Shown here: positions 24,608 to 32,057 of the stretch, one piece after another | How the letters are laid out: each line of letters starts with the position of its first letter | Position numbering within the stretch: the first letter of the stretch is position 1 | Assembly (NCBI GenBank): GCA_028823035.1 | Contig: JAPKCI010000054.1 | Span: 1 to 32,057, forward strand | Length of the DNA stretch: 32,057 nucleotides | From: Rubripirellula sp. | GTDB taxonomy: Bacteria > Planctomycetota > Planctomycetia > Pirellulales > Pirellulaceae | Direction: 5' to 3' | Notes under the pieces: model-generated | What the model saw: only the letters and a program-made list of their open reading frames with translations | Database searches by the model: none | What the model was told of the DNA's origin: nothing | Made by a program: the position numbers and the translations under genes

Positions 24608-26996
24608 AATCCACGTACTGAAATTCATTGCTCATCAGCAGAGCTTGTGTGAACAACTGCCACGACGCCAGTCGCTGCGATTCAGCGTTCTTCGCGCCAG
24701 GCCGATTCGCAAAGAAAGTTTCGATGCCAGACAATTCGTCCCCAGTCACTTTGCGCTGATAGACCGCTGCGTATATGCAATCAATTTTCGCTTTGTCCGA
24801 TTCACATGCCGTGAACGGGGCACTGCTGACAATCGCCTTAGCCTGATCGACGACAAACGGTGAGTTCAATGTGAACAATGCCTGTGGCGCTACAATACTT
24901 TCATCTCTCTGAGGATGAGTCTGCATCGGTGTAGGGAAGTCAAACGCCCTCAACGTTGGATCGAGGTTGAATCGATTAATATAGCCGTAAATCGTTCGCC
25001 GGCGACTGTATTCTTTGCCCCACAGTTTGCTAGACCGACCGTGCTGCCGCGAATCGAGTTGCTGAGCCACCGACAAGAAGCTGTCGCGAATCGCTTCGAT
25101 CGACAGGCGTTTCCTGTTCGCTCGCCAAAGAAAACGGTTGTCGGGGTCCTTCGCATACATATCTGCTTGGTGATCGCTACTTTGCTGGTAAGTCTGCGAT
25201 GTCACGATTTGCCGAACAAGTCTCTTTGTCGACCAACCGTTCTCGACGAAATCTCGAGCAAGCCAGTCCAGTAACTCCGGATGACTTGGGGCCGCCCCTT
25301 GGAGTCCGAAATTGGATGGAGTTTTTACGAGATGGCTTCCCATCACGTAACCCCAGATGCGATTCACGTATACTCGAGCGGTCAGCGGGTTGTCGGAATT
25401 CGCGATTCGTTCTGCCAATTGCAGGCGACCGCTCGTATTCTCTGGAAACGGAGATTGCTGGTCGTCGAGCACTTTTAAAAACCGACGTGGGGCAACATCG
25501 CCAGGTGAACTGGCGTCGCCGCGATGATAAATTCGCTGTTCTACTGGTCGGGTTTTTTCGAGTACGACCATGGTTCGAGCGGGAGCCCCGGCGTGAAACA
25601 GTAACAACTCGGCGAGCTCGGTTTGCTTAACCTTGGTGGCGACGGATTTGTTGTTGTTCTTAGCGGTCTTGATTCCTACGGCATCTATTTTTGCGTCAAT
25701 TTCCGCACGCTTTTTTTCGTAATTTGCAACGTCTTCTTTGCTGGGCTCATACCCATCCACCAGCGGCTGCAGCTTTTCATCGAGCGGGTTGACTCGCGTC
25801 ACGGATGAAAAAATCCCTCGCAACGAGTAATAGTCGGCAGTGGGAATCGGTTCGTATTTGTGATCGTGACAACGAGCGCAAGCAGCGGTTAACCCCATGA
25901 ATCCTCGTGTCGTTACATCGATCCACTCGTCCAGCGATTCGAGTGGATCTCGATTGGCGTAAGGGCCAACGGTTAGAAAGCCAAGCGCGCGGAGATCTTT
26001 TTTGGCCCCCGCTGTTTTCAAGAGGTCGGCCGCGAGTTGTTCTTTGACAAACAAGTCAAAAGGCTTGTCGCCGTTGAACGATTCAATGACATAATCGCGA
26101 TAGGTAAAGGCGTACGGAAAATAGTGAGGCGTTCGAGTGTCTGGACGATAAAAACTGTCGGTGTCCGCATATCGCGCGACGTCCAGCCACATTCTACCAA
26201 AGTGTTCACCGAAAGCAGGTGACTCGACCAAACCATCAACTAACCTGTCCACTGACTTCTTTCGATCCACTGCTGCAGATTTCACAAACCCCTCGACAAT
26301 CTTCATCGATGGCGGCAATCCAGTGAGATCATAATGGAGTCGTCTAACCAAACTTTGATCATCGGCAGGACCAGAGGGTACAAGTCCATTCGAGTCTAAC
26401 GACCTGGAAACATATCGATCGATCGCGGAATCATTCCAACGGGAATTGGAAGCTTCCCGCGGTTCAGTATTTCCCAGTGGCTGGAACGCCCAATGTTGCT
26501 TGCTTTGTTCAACTAGATACGGCTGGTCACCCAAACGAGAAAATGTCGTTTCGCCTAAATCGTTGCTTGGGCCCGGCGCTCCGCGACGTACCCAATGAAC
26601 GAGTAAGTTGACCTGCTTTTCCGACAGCGTCTTCTCCGGTGGCATTTGGATAACGTCGCTGCGGCGAACAGCCTGAATCAACAAAGATTGATCGGGCTCG
26701 CCAGGTAACACGGCCTTGCCCGTATCGCCGCCTTCCAGCCAACCGGAACGGCGATCGAGGAGCAGGCCCCCCTCCGACTTTTCGGCTTGCTCAGAATGAC
26801 ACTCGTAACAATGCCTGACTAGCAGCGGTCGAATTCTTGTTTCATAGAATTCGATATCGCGAGCTTCTTCTCCTCGACACTGTTGAGAACCCAGCGAGAA
26901 CGCAATCAGAAGATAACAGGCAATTCGGCGCAATGCTCGTTCCTGCTTCTTTTGGCCAACCGGATTCCTACCCAAGAAAAATCCCAGAGTAGTCAT
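24606..26996 (-). CDS. DUF1549/DUF1553 protein with N-terminal planctomycete cytochrome c motif
   Basis: From ATG-26996 the product is 796 aa; a TTG at 27032 would add 12 residues. The basic start and hydrophobic run (RIACYLLIAFSLGS) indicate export. A haem-binding CxxCH (CYECH, residues about 63-67) and downstream QMPPEKTLS identify the planctomycete cytochrome c (PSCyt1) domain. The DUF1549 part follows, with LTGLPPSMKIVEGF, MWLDVARYADTDSFYRPD and CARCHDHKYEPIPTADYYSL, the last carrying a second CxxCH. The C-terminal DUF1553 part contains ARVYVNRIWGYVMGSHLV, FGLQGAAPSHPELLDWLA and ANRKRLSIEAIRDS. Many relatives are around 1000 aa; here the segment between the two domains is short. It is probably an exported redox protein linked to the DUF1501 partner; its substrate is unknown. 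Confidence 0.95.
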   Translation of the reverse strand: MTTLGFFLGRNPVGQKKQERALRRIACYLLIAFSLGSQQCRGEEARDIEFYETRIRPLLVRHCYECHSEQAEKSEGGLLLDRRSGWLEGGDTGKAVLPGEPDQSLLIQAVRRSDVIQMPPEKTLSEKQVNLLVHWVRRGAPGPSNDLGETTFSRLGDQPYLVEQSKQHWAFQPLGNTEPREASNSRWNDSAIDRYVSRSLDSNGLVPSGPADDQSLVRRLHYDLTGLPPSMKIVEGFVKSAAVDRKKSVDRLVDGLVESPAFGEHFGRMWLDVARYADTDSFYRPDTRTPHYFPYAFTYRDYVIESFNGDKPFDLFVKEQLAADLLKTAGAKKDLRALGFLTVGPYANRDPLESLDEWIDVTTRGFMGLTAACARCHDHKYEPIPTADYYSLRGIFSSVTRVNPLDEKLQPLVDGYEPSKEDVANYEKKRAEIDAKIDAVGIKTAKNNNKSVATKVKQTELAELLLFHAGAPARTMVVLEKTRPVEQRIYHRGDASSPGDVAPRRFLKVLDDQQSPFPENTSGRLQLAERIANSDNPLTARVYVNRIWGYVMGSHLVKTPSNFGLQGAAPSHPELLDWLARDFVENGWSTKRLVRQIVTSQTYQQSSDHQADMYAKDPDNRFLWRANRKRLSIEAIRDSFLSVAQQLDSRQHGRSSKLWGKEYSRRRTIYGYINRFNLDPTLRAFDFPTPMQTHPQRDESIVAPQALFTLNSPFVVDQAKAIVSSAPFTACESDKAKIDCIYAAVYQRKVTGDELSGIETFFANRPGAKNAESQRLASWQLFTQALLMSNEFQYVD

Positions 26997-27032
26997 AGTA
27001 AAATACCTATTCTTGCCGCAACTGACAGACAA

Positions 27033-27760
27033 TCTAGCAATGCGGATGATCCTGTTGATTTTGGTGGCATTAGCAGGGTCGCATAACCCAGTTTTTGATT
27101 TATTCTAACCCAATCTCCACATCTGCCTTGCCAATGAATGACGCCTCTTGAAAACCGCCAGGCAGCATCAATCGGCCAAAGACACCGCGACACAACCTTT
27201 TAGTATTGGCTTGCAAGCTTCACCGATCCTTGTGACCCTGATTACACCGATTTCAGTGTGGGTCTACTCTCGCTACTGTTCCGACATTGACGTAAACGCA
27301 AATTGCGAGACGTTTTCGTTCGCAGACGTTAGCCTACCCGATTGAGTGAATCAAGTAACGGAACTGCTTGACTCACAACGGATCCTTGGCATTGTTTAGG
27401 GTTCAGTCGGCTGTGGGTTCGCGGATCCCGCAGAGCATGCCGCTAGAGGATCCGAAAAAAGGAAGTTTCCGTTTTCGAAGCAAATGTCTCCAGAGATCGT
27501 GTCCTCGTCGGCGTTGATCAGAGAGAGCCGTTTGATCGCGGGTCCAGTCTGCTGGACAACGGACATTGGACAACTTGGCCCAGTTCGGGGAACGTATTCA
27601 TGAACTTCCGGTTTCGCGTGAGTTATGTCCCTAGTCCCCAGATCCATTAAGTGCAGGATCTTAGGATCTTGCGTTGAGTAGCCGGTGAACAGATTGGCTA
27701 TGTGACTACGAGAGCATGTCGTAGGCATGCCTGGCCCGTCAGTGAAATGCGGTTGTCGAA
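27033..27760. other. Gene-free region upstream of the DUF1549/DUF1553 operon
   Basis: About 0.73 kb. A minus-strand frame of about 120 codons (27396-27764) is open and its ATG overlaps the stop of the truncated dehydrogenase, but its composition is unconvincing. On the minus strand TTGTCT and TAGGTA, 17 nt apart, lie just before ATG-26996 and could be a promoter with a very short leader; this is weak. A small direct repeat (ggatcttaggatcttg) lies near 27656-27672. Confidence 0.35.
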
Positions 27761-28012
27761 TCATCTTCTGAAGAATTGGGAACAGTAGGCAAGTACGGGA
27801 TCCGTGACATCGCAAGCATGCGTCAGAGCATTGTACCCGAGTTGTGTCAATTCTTCGGCCAGCGAGGCAAACGCTTGTTCGTTGATGTCGACCAGAATCA
27901 CCGTCGCATTGGCTGCGGCGAGAATCCGTGCGAGTTCGCAACCCAGACCGCCTGCTGCTCCCGTAACCACAGCAACTTCGGTATCCATCGAAAATTGATC
28001 AAAGACGGTCAT
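27761..28012 (-). pseudogene. Short-chain dehydrogenase/reductase, truncated N-terminal fragment
   Basis: From ATG-28012 the 83-aa frame reads VAVVTGAAGGLGCELARILA, the TGxxxGxG dinucleotide-binding loop, then ATVILVDINEQAFASLAEEL with the acidic residue after beta-2, and CDVTDP near its end. It stops shortly after that motif. A working SDR needs about 250 residues with NNAG and the Ser-Tyr-Lys catalytic set, all absent. I found no continuation in the other minus-strand frames to the left. The start region is intact, so the fragment could still be expressed. Deletion of the 3' two thirds is the simplest explanation. Confidence 0.8.
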
Positions 28013-28240
28013 GGCTGTTTTCCATTCGAGACAAATGAAACGGTTGCTTTGATTCGATTGTTGTTTCCTGAATATACATCAGTCGTGTTCCATGCAGTCG
28101 AACTCGCTACATGATAGAATACGCAAGCTTTTTTGATAGAGGATCATGCGTGTGGGCAGCTGGGCAGCGTGCGACGTCCAGCAACCGCTGTGTGGTTGGC
28201 AGTGGTTTGTTTGATTACGCACATTTTGGATCTGGAAATC
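28013..28240. other. Divergent intergenic region before the secreted GH13 gene
   Basis: About 230 nt between the minus-strand SDR fragment and the plus-strand amylase-like gene. It is relatively AT-rich near 28050-28140 and probably carries the promoter of the large secreted protein, but I could not pick convincing boxes. A small direct repeat (gggcagctgggcagcg) lies near 28153-28168. Confidence 0.35.
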
Positions 28241-31200
28241 GTGATTAAATCGTTTTTGCAGCGCCGTTTGCGGAAACGGCGCCGTGAGGTATTGCTGGAA
28301 ACTCTGGAAAGCCGACGCTTGTTGGCGGCGGTGTCACCGCCTGCTTTTTTGCAATGGTTTGACAGTTCGTTTGACACGGTCGAGCAACGAACGCCTGATG
28401 TTTTTCAGGCGGGGTATGGTGCTGTCTGGTTGCCCCCGCCGGGGCGAGCGGATTCAGGGGACCAGTCGGTAGGTTATGATGCTTACGATCGGTTTGATTT
28501 AGGATCTCCCGATCAGCCGACGCTGTATGGTACCGAGACTGGTTTGGCAACGGTTGCCAATGCTTTCGACCGCGCCGGCGTGGCATTGCACATTGACTCC
28601 GTTTTGAACCATGCCGGGTTCTCCGATCAGGGGACGCTTGGATTTCTGGATTCAGGTGGCTATCCCGGACTCGCCATTAAACTGGCTGATGCGATTGACG
28701 GAGACTTTCATTCAGGTTTTGAAACGGGTGATCTGAACGGCCGGTTGTCCGGGTTGGTGGACATTGATCACACCACCAACCATCAGTTAATCCGGCAACC
28801 GGTCGATGCGGCGGCGTCGAATAATATCCCTGCTGGTGATACGGCTGATGCAAGTGGTCGCTTGGCGAATGTGCCGACGGCGAAGAATGCGAGGTTCTAT
28901 CCTGACCAGGATGGCGATGCGATCTTTCTGTTTGACCCGGTGACCAACGAATCGAATATCCCTGTCTATTCCTTTGATGCCGATTGTTCGTCATGTGGCG
29001 ACGCAACGGCTGAAAATGCCACGGGCTATCTGATGCGGTACATGCAATGGATGGTGCAGATTGTTGGCGTTGACGGTTTTCGCATGGATGCTGCCAAGCA
29101 TTTTGAAGGCTTTGTGATGGATTACGTTGACCGGGCGGTATACCGTTCCAATCCACGTACGCTGCTGGATGGTTCCACCGATCACGTGTTCAGTTACAGC
29201 GAGGTTTTTACAGGCGACAAAAATACGTTGTTGTCTTTTGTCAAAAAGAACATTGATCCCGCTGACCCCGGTCGCATCGGCGGCAATCGTGACGCACTCG
29301 ATTTCTCAGCGTTCTTTGCGATGCGTGACAATCTGAGCAGCATGGGGACGTCGAACGCCTGGCAGAATGTTCGCGATTCGTTGTTGGATGTTCATGACGA
29401 TGGCTTGCACAACGGTTCGGCGGGCGTGTTGTTTGTACGGAGTCATGACGAATTTGGTCCTGCTTCGTTGGACAATGTGGCCCATGCTTTCGCGTTGATG
29501 CATCCGGGCAACGCGGTTGTCTACATGAACGGCAAAGAGTTTGGTGATGCACGTGACTTTCCCAAAGCGGGACGTGGAGATGCCTTGGGCGGCGTGTACG
29601 GCGATACCATCAGCAAGCTGGTGGCGATTCGGAACACGCATGGTCGTGGGGACATGCTCGAGCGATGGATTGATCATCAAGGTACTTATGTTTTTGAGCG
29701 GGATGGTTCATCGCTGGTAGGGTTATCTAATCGAGGAGATTCGGGCTATGACGAGCGGACTGTCCAAGTCAATTTTGCACCGGGGACTCATCTGATTGAG
29801 TTGACGGGCAATGCCTCGGATCTGGCCATTGACCCCAATGACGACATTCAGCCTGTGCTGACTGTTTCGGCGGCAGGCACGATTGCCTTGCGTATTCCAC
29901 GGAACCTCAACGCGAATGGTGAATTTCACGGCAAGGGATACGTCATTTACGGTTTGCCCGCACCTCAGGCGGCGGCAGGATTGGAACTCACTGGTGTTGA
30001 TTCCGTGTTGGCAGGTTCGGTCCCGTCCGCGACGGATTATGAAAACGGCAGGACCCGGTTAAGTGATCTGCAGGTGGTCACTGGCGATTCACTTCAGGTC
30101 AAGTTGCAGACAGATGAAGTCAACTTGCTGGGGCTGCCGTCATTGCGTGATGTGTTTGCCGATGGCGACAACGCGCTGCTACGAATCGATGGTGGGATTG
30201 ATCTGAACGGAAATGGAGCAGTGGACTTTGTCGCTCCGGGGTTGGCCAGTTACGGGTTTGAACAATTCGGTGACAAATCGAGTCCGAGAGTCGGTTCGAG
30301 TGGTTTGGGTGGACCTGCGGGCGATGGTGAGTTTTTGCAGAACATTGACACCACTGCACTGTCCGAGGGTACACACTTTCTTGAGGTACGTGCGTTTCGA
30401 CACCGTACTGATGGTGGCCCAGCCATTTTTAGTGACTTCAAAGAGTCGATCTACGTTGACCGCTTGCCTCCGGATTCTGGCGTTCTGAGTTTTGAGCCGT
30501 ACACCGCTGGAATCAATGAGAATCGTGACTTGATCATTCAGTCACTCGACAAGACAGCTGACAATGTACACGTCTTCCTGAATCTTGCGGCAGGCATCAC
30601 GGACACCGAAGTTGTGCAGTTGGTTGCCGGAGAAAATCAGGCCAGAAAAATCGACCGTGACCAGTTCATCTTCGGTTACTCGAGTGTGCCGCACGGAAAT
30701 AACGTCGCGACGATTGTTTCTTACGAGCCGACGGGAAGTGTAAACGTGCAGCGGGTTCCAGGACTGTTTACCTCAACGATCGTTGGGGCAGGGTTGGGCG
30801 ATCTTGATTTTGATGGTGATGTCGATCTGAATGATACCCAGCAGTTCGAAATCGTTTTTTTCAGTAATAACGCGCAATTCAATCCGGCAGCAGATTTTAA
30901 TGGGGATGGCCAAATCGACTATGCCGATTTGGATCTGTTTTCGATCTCGCAAGCCGATGCAGGAGCCGATCAAACCATCCTCGATGCGATTGAGGCCACA
31001 CGAGCGTTGAAGTTCGGAGCAGTGGCCGATTCGTATTCTCTGAACGAAGACGAGACGTTCACGCAGGCAGCACCTGGTGTTCTAGCGAATGATCTCGATC
31101 CAGGGTCTGGGGCCGATTTCGGTATCAGTACCCTGGGTAGCATCACTTCCGAACAGGGCGTGACAGTGACGCTCGCTGCGGACGGTTCCTTTGACTTTTC

Positions 31201-32057
31201 CAGTGCAGGGGTGTTCGGTTACTTGACATCCCAACAGACACAAACAGATGCCTTTACGTATTCGGTCACCGATGGTTTAAGTCATTCTTCGATCGCAACG
31301 GTCACCCTCACTGTGCAAGGGATCAATGACGCGCCAACGCTCGCGGCGATTGGTAATGTCACCGTGAATGAAGATGCAGTTGAACAGATCATTGACTTGA
31401 CGGGGATCGGTGCCGGTGCGGGAGAATCTCAGGATTTGTTGGTGACTGCGACTAGTGATACTCCGGGCCTGATTCCGCAGCCTGAAGTTGTTTACACGAG
31501 TCCGAACGCTACGGGCAGTTTGAAATACACTCCGGTAGCGAATGGAAGTGGCACGGCAGAGATCGTGGTCACCGTTGCTGACGGCGGCCTGGATGGGAAC
31601 CTTGCTACGCCCGGCGACAACGGCACCATCAATCGTACGGTCGTTATTGTGGTGAATCCGGTGAATGACGTGCCGACCCTCGATGCACTTGATGACCTCG
31701 AGATCGACGAAGACGCACCTCTGCAGACGATTCAGCTAGCCGGCATTCATGCTGGGCCGCTGGAAACACAGACACTCAGGGTCACGGCCACCAGTGACAA
31801 CACGAATCTGATCCCTGACCCTACGGTCACCTACACCAGCGCGAACCCAACAGGCTCGCTGTCCTTTACACCCGTGGCAGATCAAAGTGGCACGGCGACC
31901 ATTACGGTCACTGTGGAGGATGCCGGACTTGATAACGATCTGGCGACGGCAGATGACAATGCAACGATCAGTCGAACCGTCATTGTGATTGGGAAAGCCA
32001 TCAATGACGTGCCGACCCTCGATGCACTTGATGACCTCGAGATCGACGAAGACGCAC
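28241..32057 (+). CDS. Secreted GH13 alpha-amylase-like protein with dockerin and cadherin-like repeats (partial, runs off the right edge)
   Basis: GTG-28241 opens a frame with no stop to the window end (1272 codons). The very basic N-terminus leads to LETLESRRLLA (residues 19-29), the same kind of planctomycete export motif as in the first giant gene. A GH13 TIM-barrel follows: region I DSVLNH (119-124), region II VDGFRMDAAKHF with the probable nucleophile D283, region III SYSEVF with the acid/base E321, and region IV VRSHDEF with D403. It should cut alpha-glucans outside the cell. Next come a domain-C-like beta region, a dockerin-like pair (about 854-905, DLDFDGDVDLND and DFNGDGQIDYAD), a cadherin-like/tandem-95-type domain (about 928-1027, SLNEDETF, GVLANDLDP) and 113-aa beta repeats starting NDxPTL. 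Upstream TTGs at 28226 and 28211 are less likely starts. The real length is unknown. Confidence 0.93.
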   Translation, partial: MIKSFLQRRLRKRRREVLLETLESRRLLAAVSPPAFLQWFDSSFDTVEQRTPDVFQAGYGAVWLPPPGRADSGDQSVGYDAYDRFDLGSPDQPTLYGTETGLATVANAFDRAGVALHIDSVLNHAGFSDQGTLGFLDSGGYPGLAIKLADAIDGDFHSGFETGDLNGRLSGLVDIDHTTNHQLIRQPVDAAASNNIPAGDTADASGRLANVPTAKNARFYPDQDGDAIFLFDPVTNESNIPVYSFDADCSSCGDATAENATGYLMRYMQWMVQIVGVDGFRMDAAKHFEGFVMDYVDRAVYRSNPRTLLDGSTDHVFSYSEVFTGDKNTLLSFVKKNIDPADPGRIGGNRDALDFSAFFAMRDNLSSMGTSNAWQNVRDSLLDVHDDGLHNGSAGVLFVRSHDEFGPASLDNVAHAFALMHPGNAVVYMNGKEFGDARDFPKAGRGDALGGVYGDTISKLVAIRNTHGRGDMLERWIDHQGTYVFERDGSSLVGLSNRGDSGYDERTVQVNFAPGTHLIELTGNASDLAIDPNDDIQPVLTVSAAGTIALRIPRNLNANGEFHGKGYVIYGLPAPQAAAGLELTGVDSVLAGSVPSATDYENGRTRLSDLQVVTGDSLQVKLQTDEVNLLGLPSLRDVFADGDNALLRIDGGIDLNGNGAVDFVAPGLASYGFEQFGDKSSPRVGSSGLGGPAGDGEFLQNIDTTALSEGTHFLEVRAFRHRTDGGPAIFSDFKESIYVDRLPPDSGVLSFEPYTAGINENRDLIIQSLDKTADNVHVFLNLAAGITDTEVVQLVAGENQARKIDRDQFIFGYSSVPHGNNVATIVSYEPTGSVNVQRVPGLFTSTIVGAGLGDLDFDGDVDLNDTQQFEIVFFSNNAQFNPAADFNGDGQIDYADLDLFSISQADAGADQTILDAIEATRALKFGAVADSYSLNEDETFTQAAPGVLANDLDPGSGADFGISTLGSITSEQGVTVTLAADGSFDFSSAGVFGYLTSQQTQTDAFTYSVTDGLSHSSIATVTLTVQGINDAPTLAAIGNVTVNEDAVEQIIDLTGIGAGAGESQDLLVTATSDTPGLIPQPEVVYTSPNATGSLKYTPVANGSGTAEIVVTVADGGLDGNLATPGDNGTINRTVVIVVNPVNDVPTLDALDDLEIDEDAPLQTIQLAGIHAGPLETQTLRVTATSDNTNLIPDPTVTYTSANPTGSLSFTPVADQSGTATITVTVEDAGLDNDLATADDNATISRTVIVIGKAINDVPTLDALDDLEIDEDA
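31325..32057 (+). repeat. 339-bp (113-aa) tandem coding repeats, array continues beyond the window
   Basis: Units begin at 31325, 31664 and 32003, exactly 339 bp apart, each with AAT GAC GxG CCx ACx CTC (NDxPTL). The first unit is diverged. The second and third are identical over all 55 bp visible (31664-31718 and 32003-32057). Each unit encodes a beta-rich module with VTATSD, TYTSxNxTGSLxxTPVA and an Asp-rich turn. Confidence 0.93.

Noticed and set aside
27396-27764. 122-codon minus-strand ORF overlapping the stop of the SDR fragment
   Set aside because: No recognisable motif, no ribosome site and a composition not typical of the neighbouring genes; coupling by the overlapping ATGA could be chance.

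Overview
The window looks like a chromosome segment of a planctomycete, most likely of the Pirellulaceae (Rhodopirellula-like). This rests on three things. Two giant secreted proteins carry the planctomycete N-terminal LEPxxxRRLLA-type export motif. There is a DUF1549/DUF1553 cytochrome protein paired with a DUF1501 protein. There is a planctomycete-type J-like protein whose N-terminus contains HKWLGIPP. Base composition is moderately GC-rich, several genes start with GTG or TTG, and Shine-Dalgarno sites are patchy. No rRNA, tRNA, CRISPR array or intact mobile element was recognised.

Layout. 1-999: two short tandem repeats and a dead IS3-family transposase end. 1000-9243 (+): a 2747-aa secreted beta-repeat protein with an unexpected helical insert, a pre-peptidase-type domain, integrin-like repeats and a dockerin. 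9481-13229 (-): a two-gene chaperone operon, a membrane-anchored J-like protein without HPD followed by an Hsp70 without a lid. 13668-13735: four perfect 17-bp repeats. 13792-14577 (-): a multi-spanning membrane protein. 14674-14994 (-): a GyrI-like effector-binding pseudogene. 15190-17232 (-): a fusion of a PTS EIIA domain to an SLC4/band 3-type anion transporter. 17289-18727: gene-poor, with one doubtful small secreted ORF. 18728-20225 (+): two hypothetical proteins. 20337-22654 (-): a cytochrome P450 and a hypothetical protein. 23149-26996 (-): the DUF1549/DUF1553 and DUF1501 pair in a tight operon. 27761-28012 (-): a truncated short-chain dehydrogenase. 28241 to the right edge (+): a secreted GH13 amylase-like enzyme with dockerin and cadherin-like repeats, cut off by the window end.

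The genes do not form one pathway. The clearest functional units are the J-like/Hsp70 operon and the DUF1549-DUF1553/DUF1501 operon. The two giant secreted proteins suggest a surface or extracellular polysaccharide lifestyle.

The most striking item is the EIIA-SLC4 fusion. It follows the order of animal band 3, an EIIA-like cytoplasmic domain followed by the anion exchanger, and keeps an intact EIIA active-site histidine motif. A second recurring theme is short perfect or near-perfect tandem duplications (12-22 bp, 2-4 copies, unrelated sequences), two of them at gene starts. All identifications come from reading motifs by eye; no database search was run.
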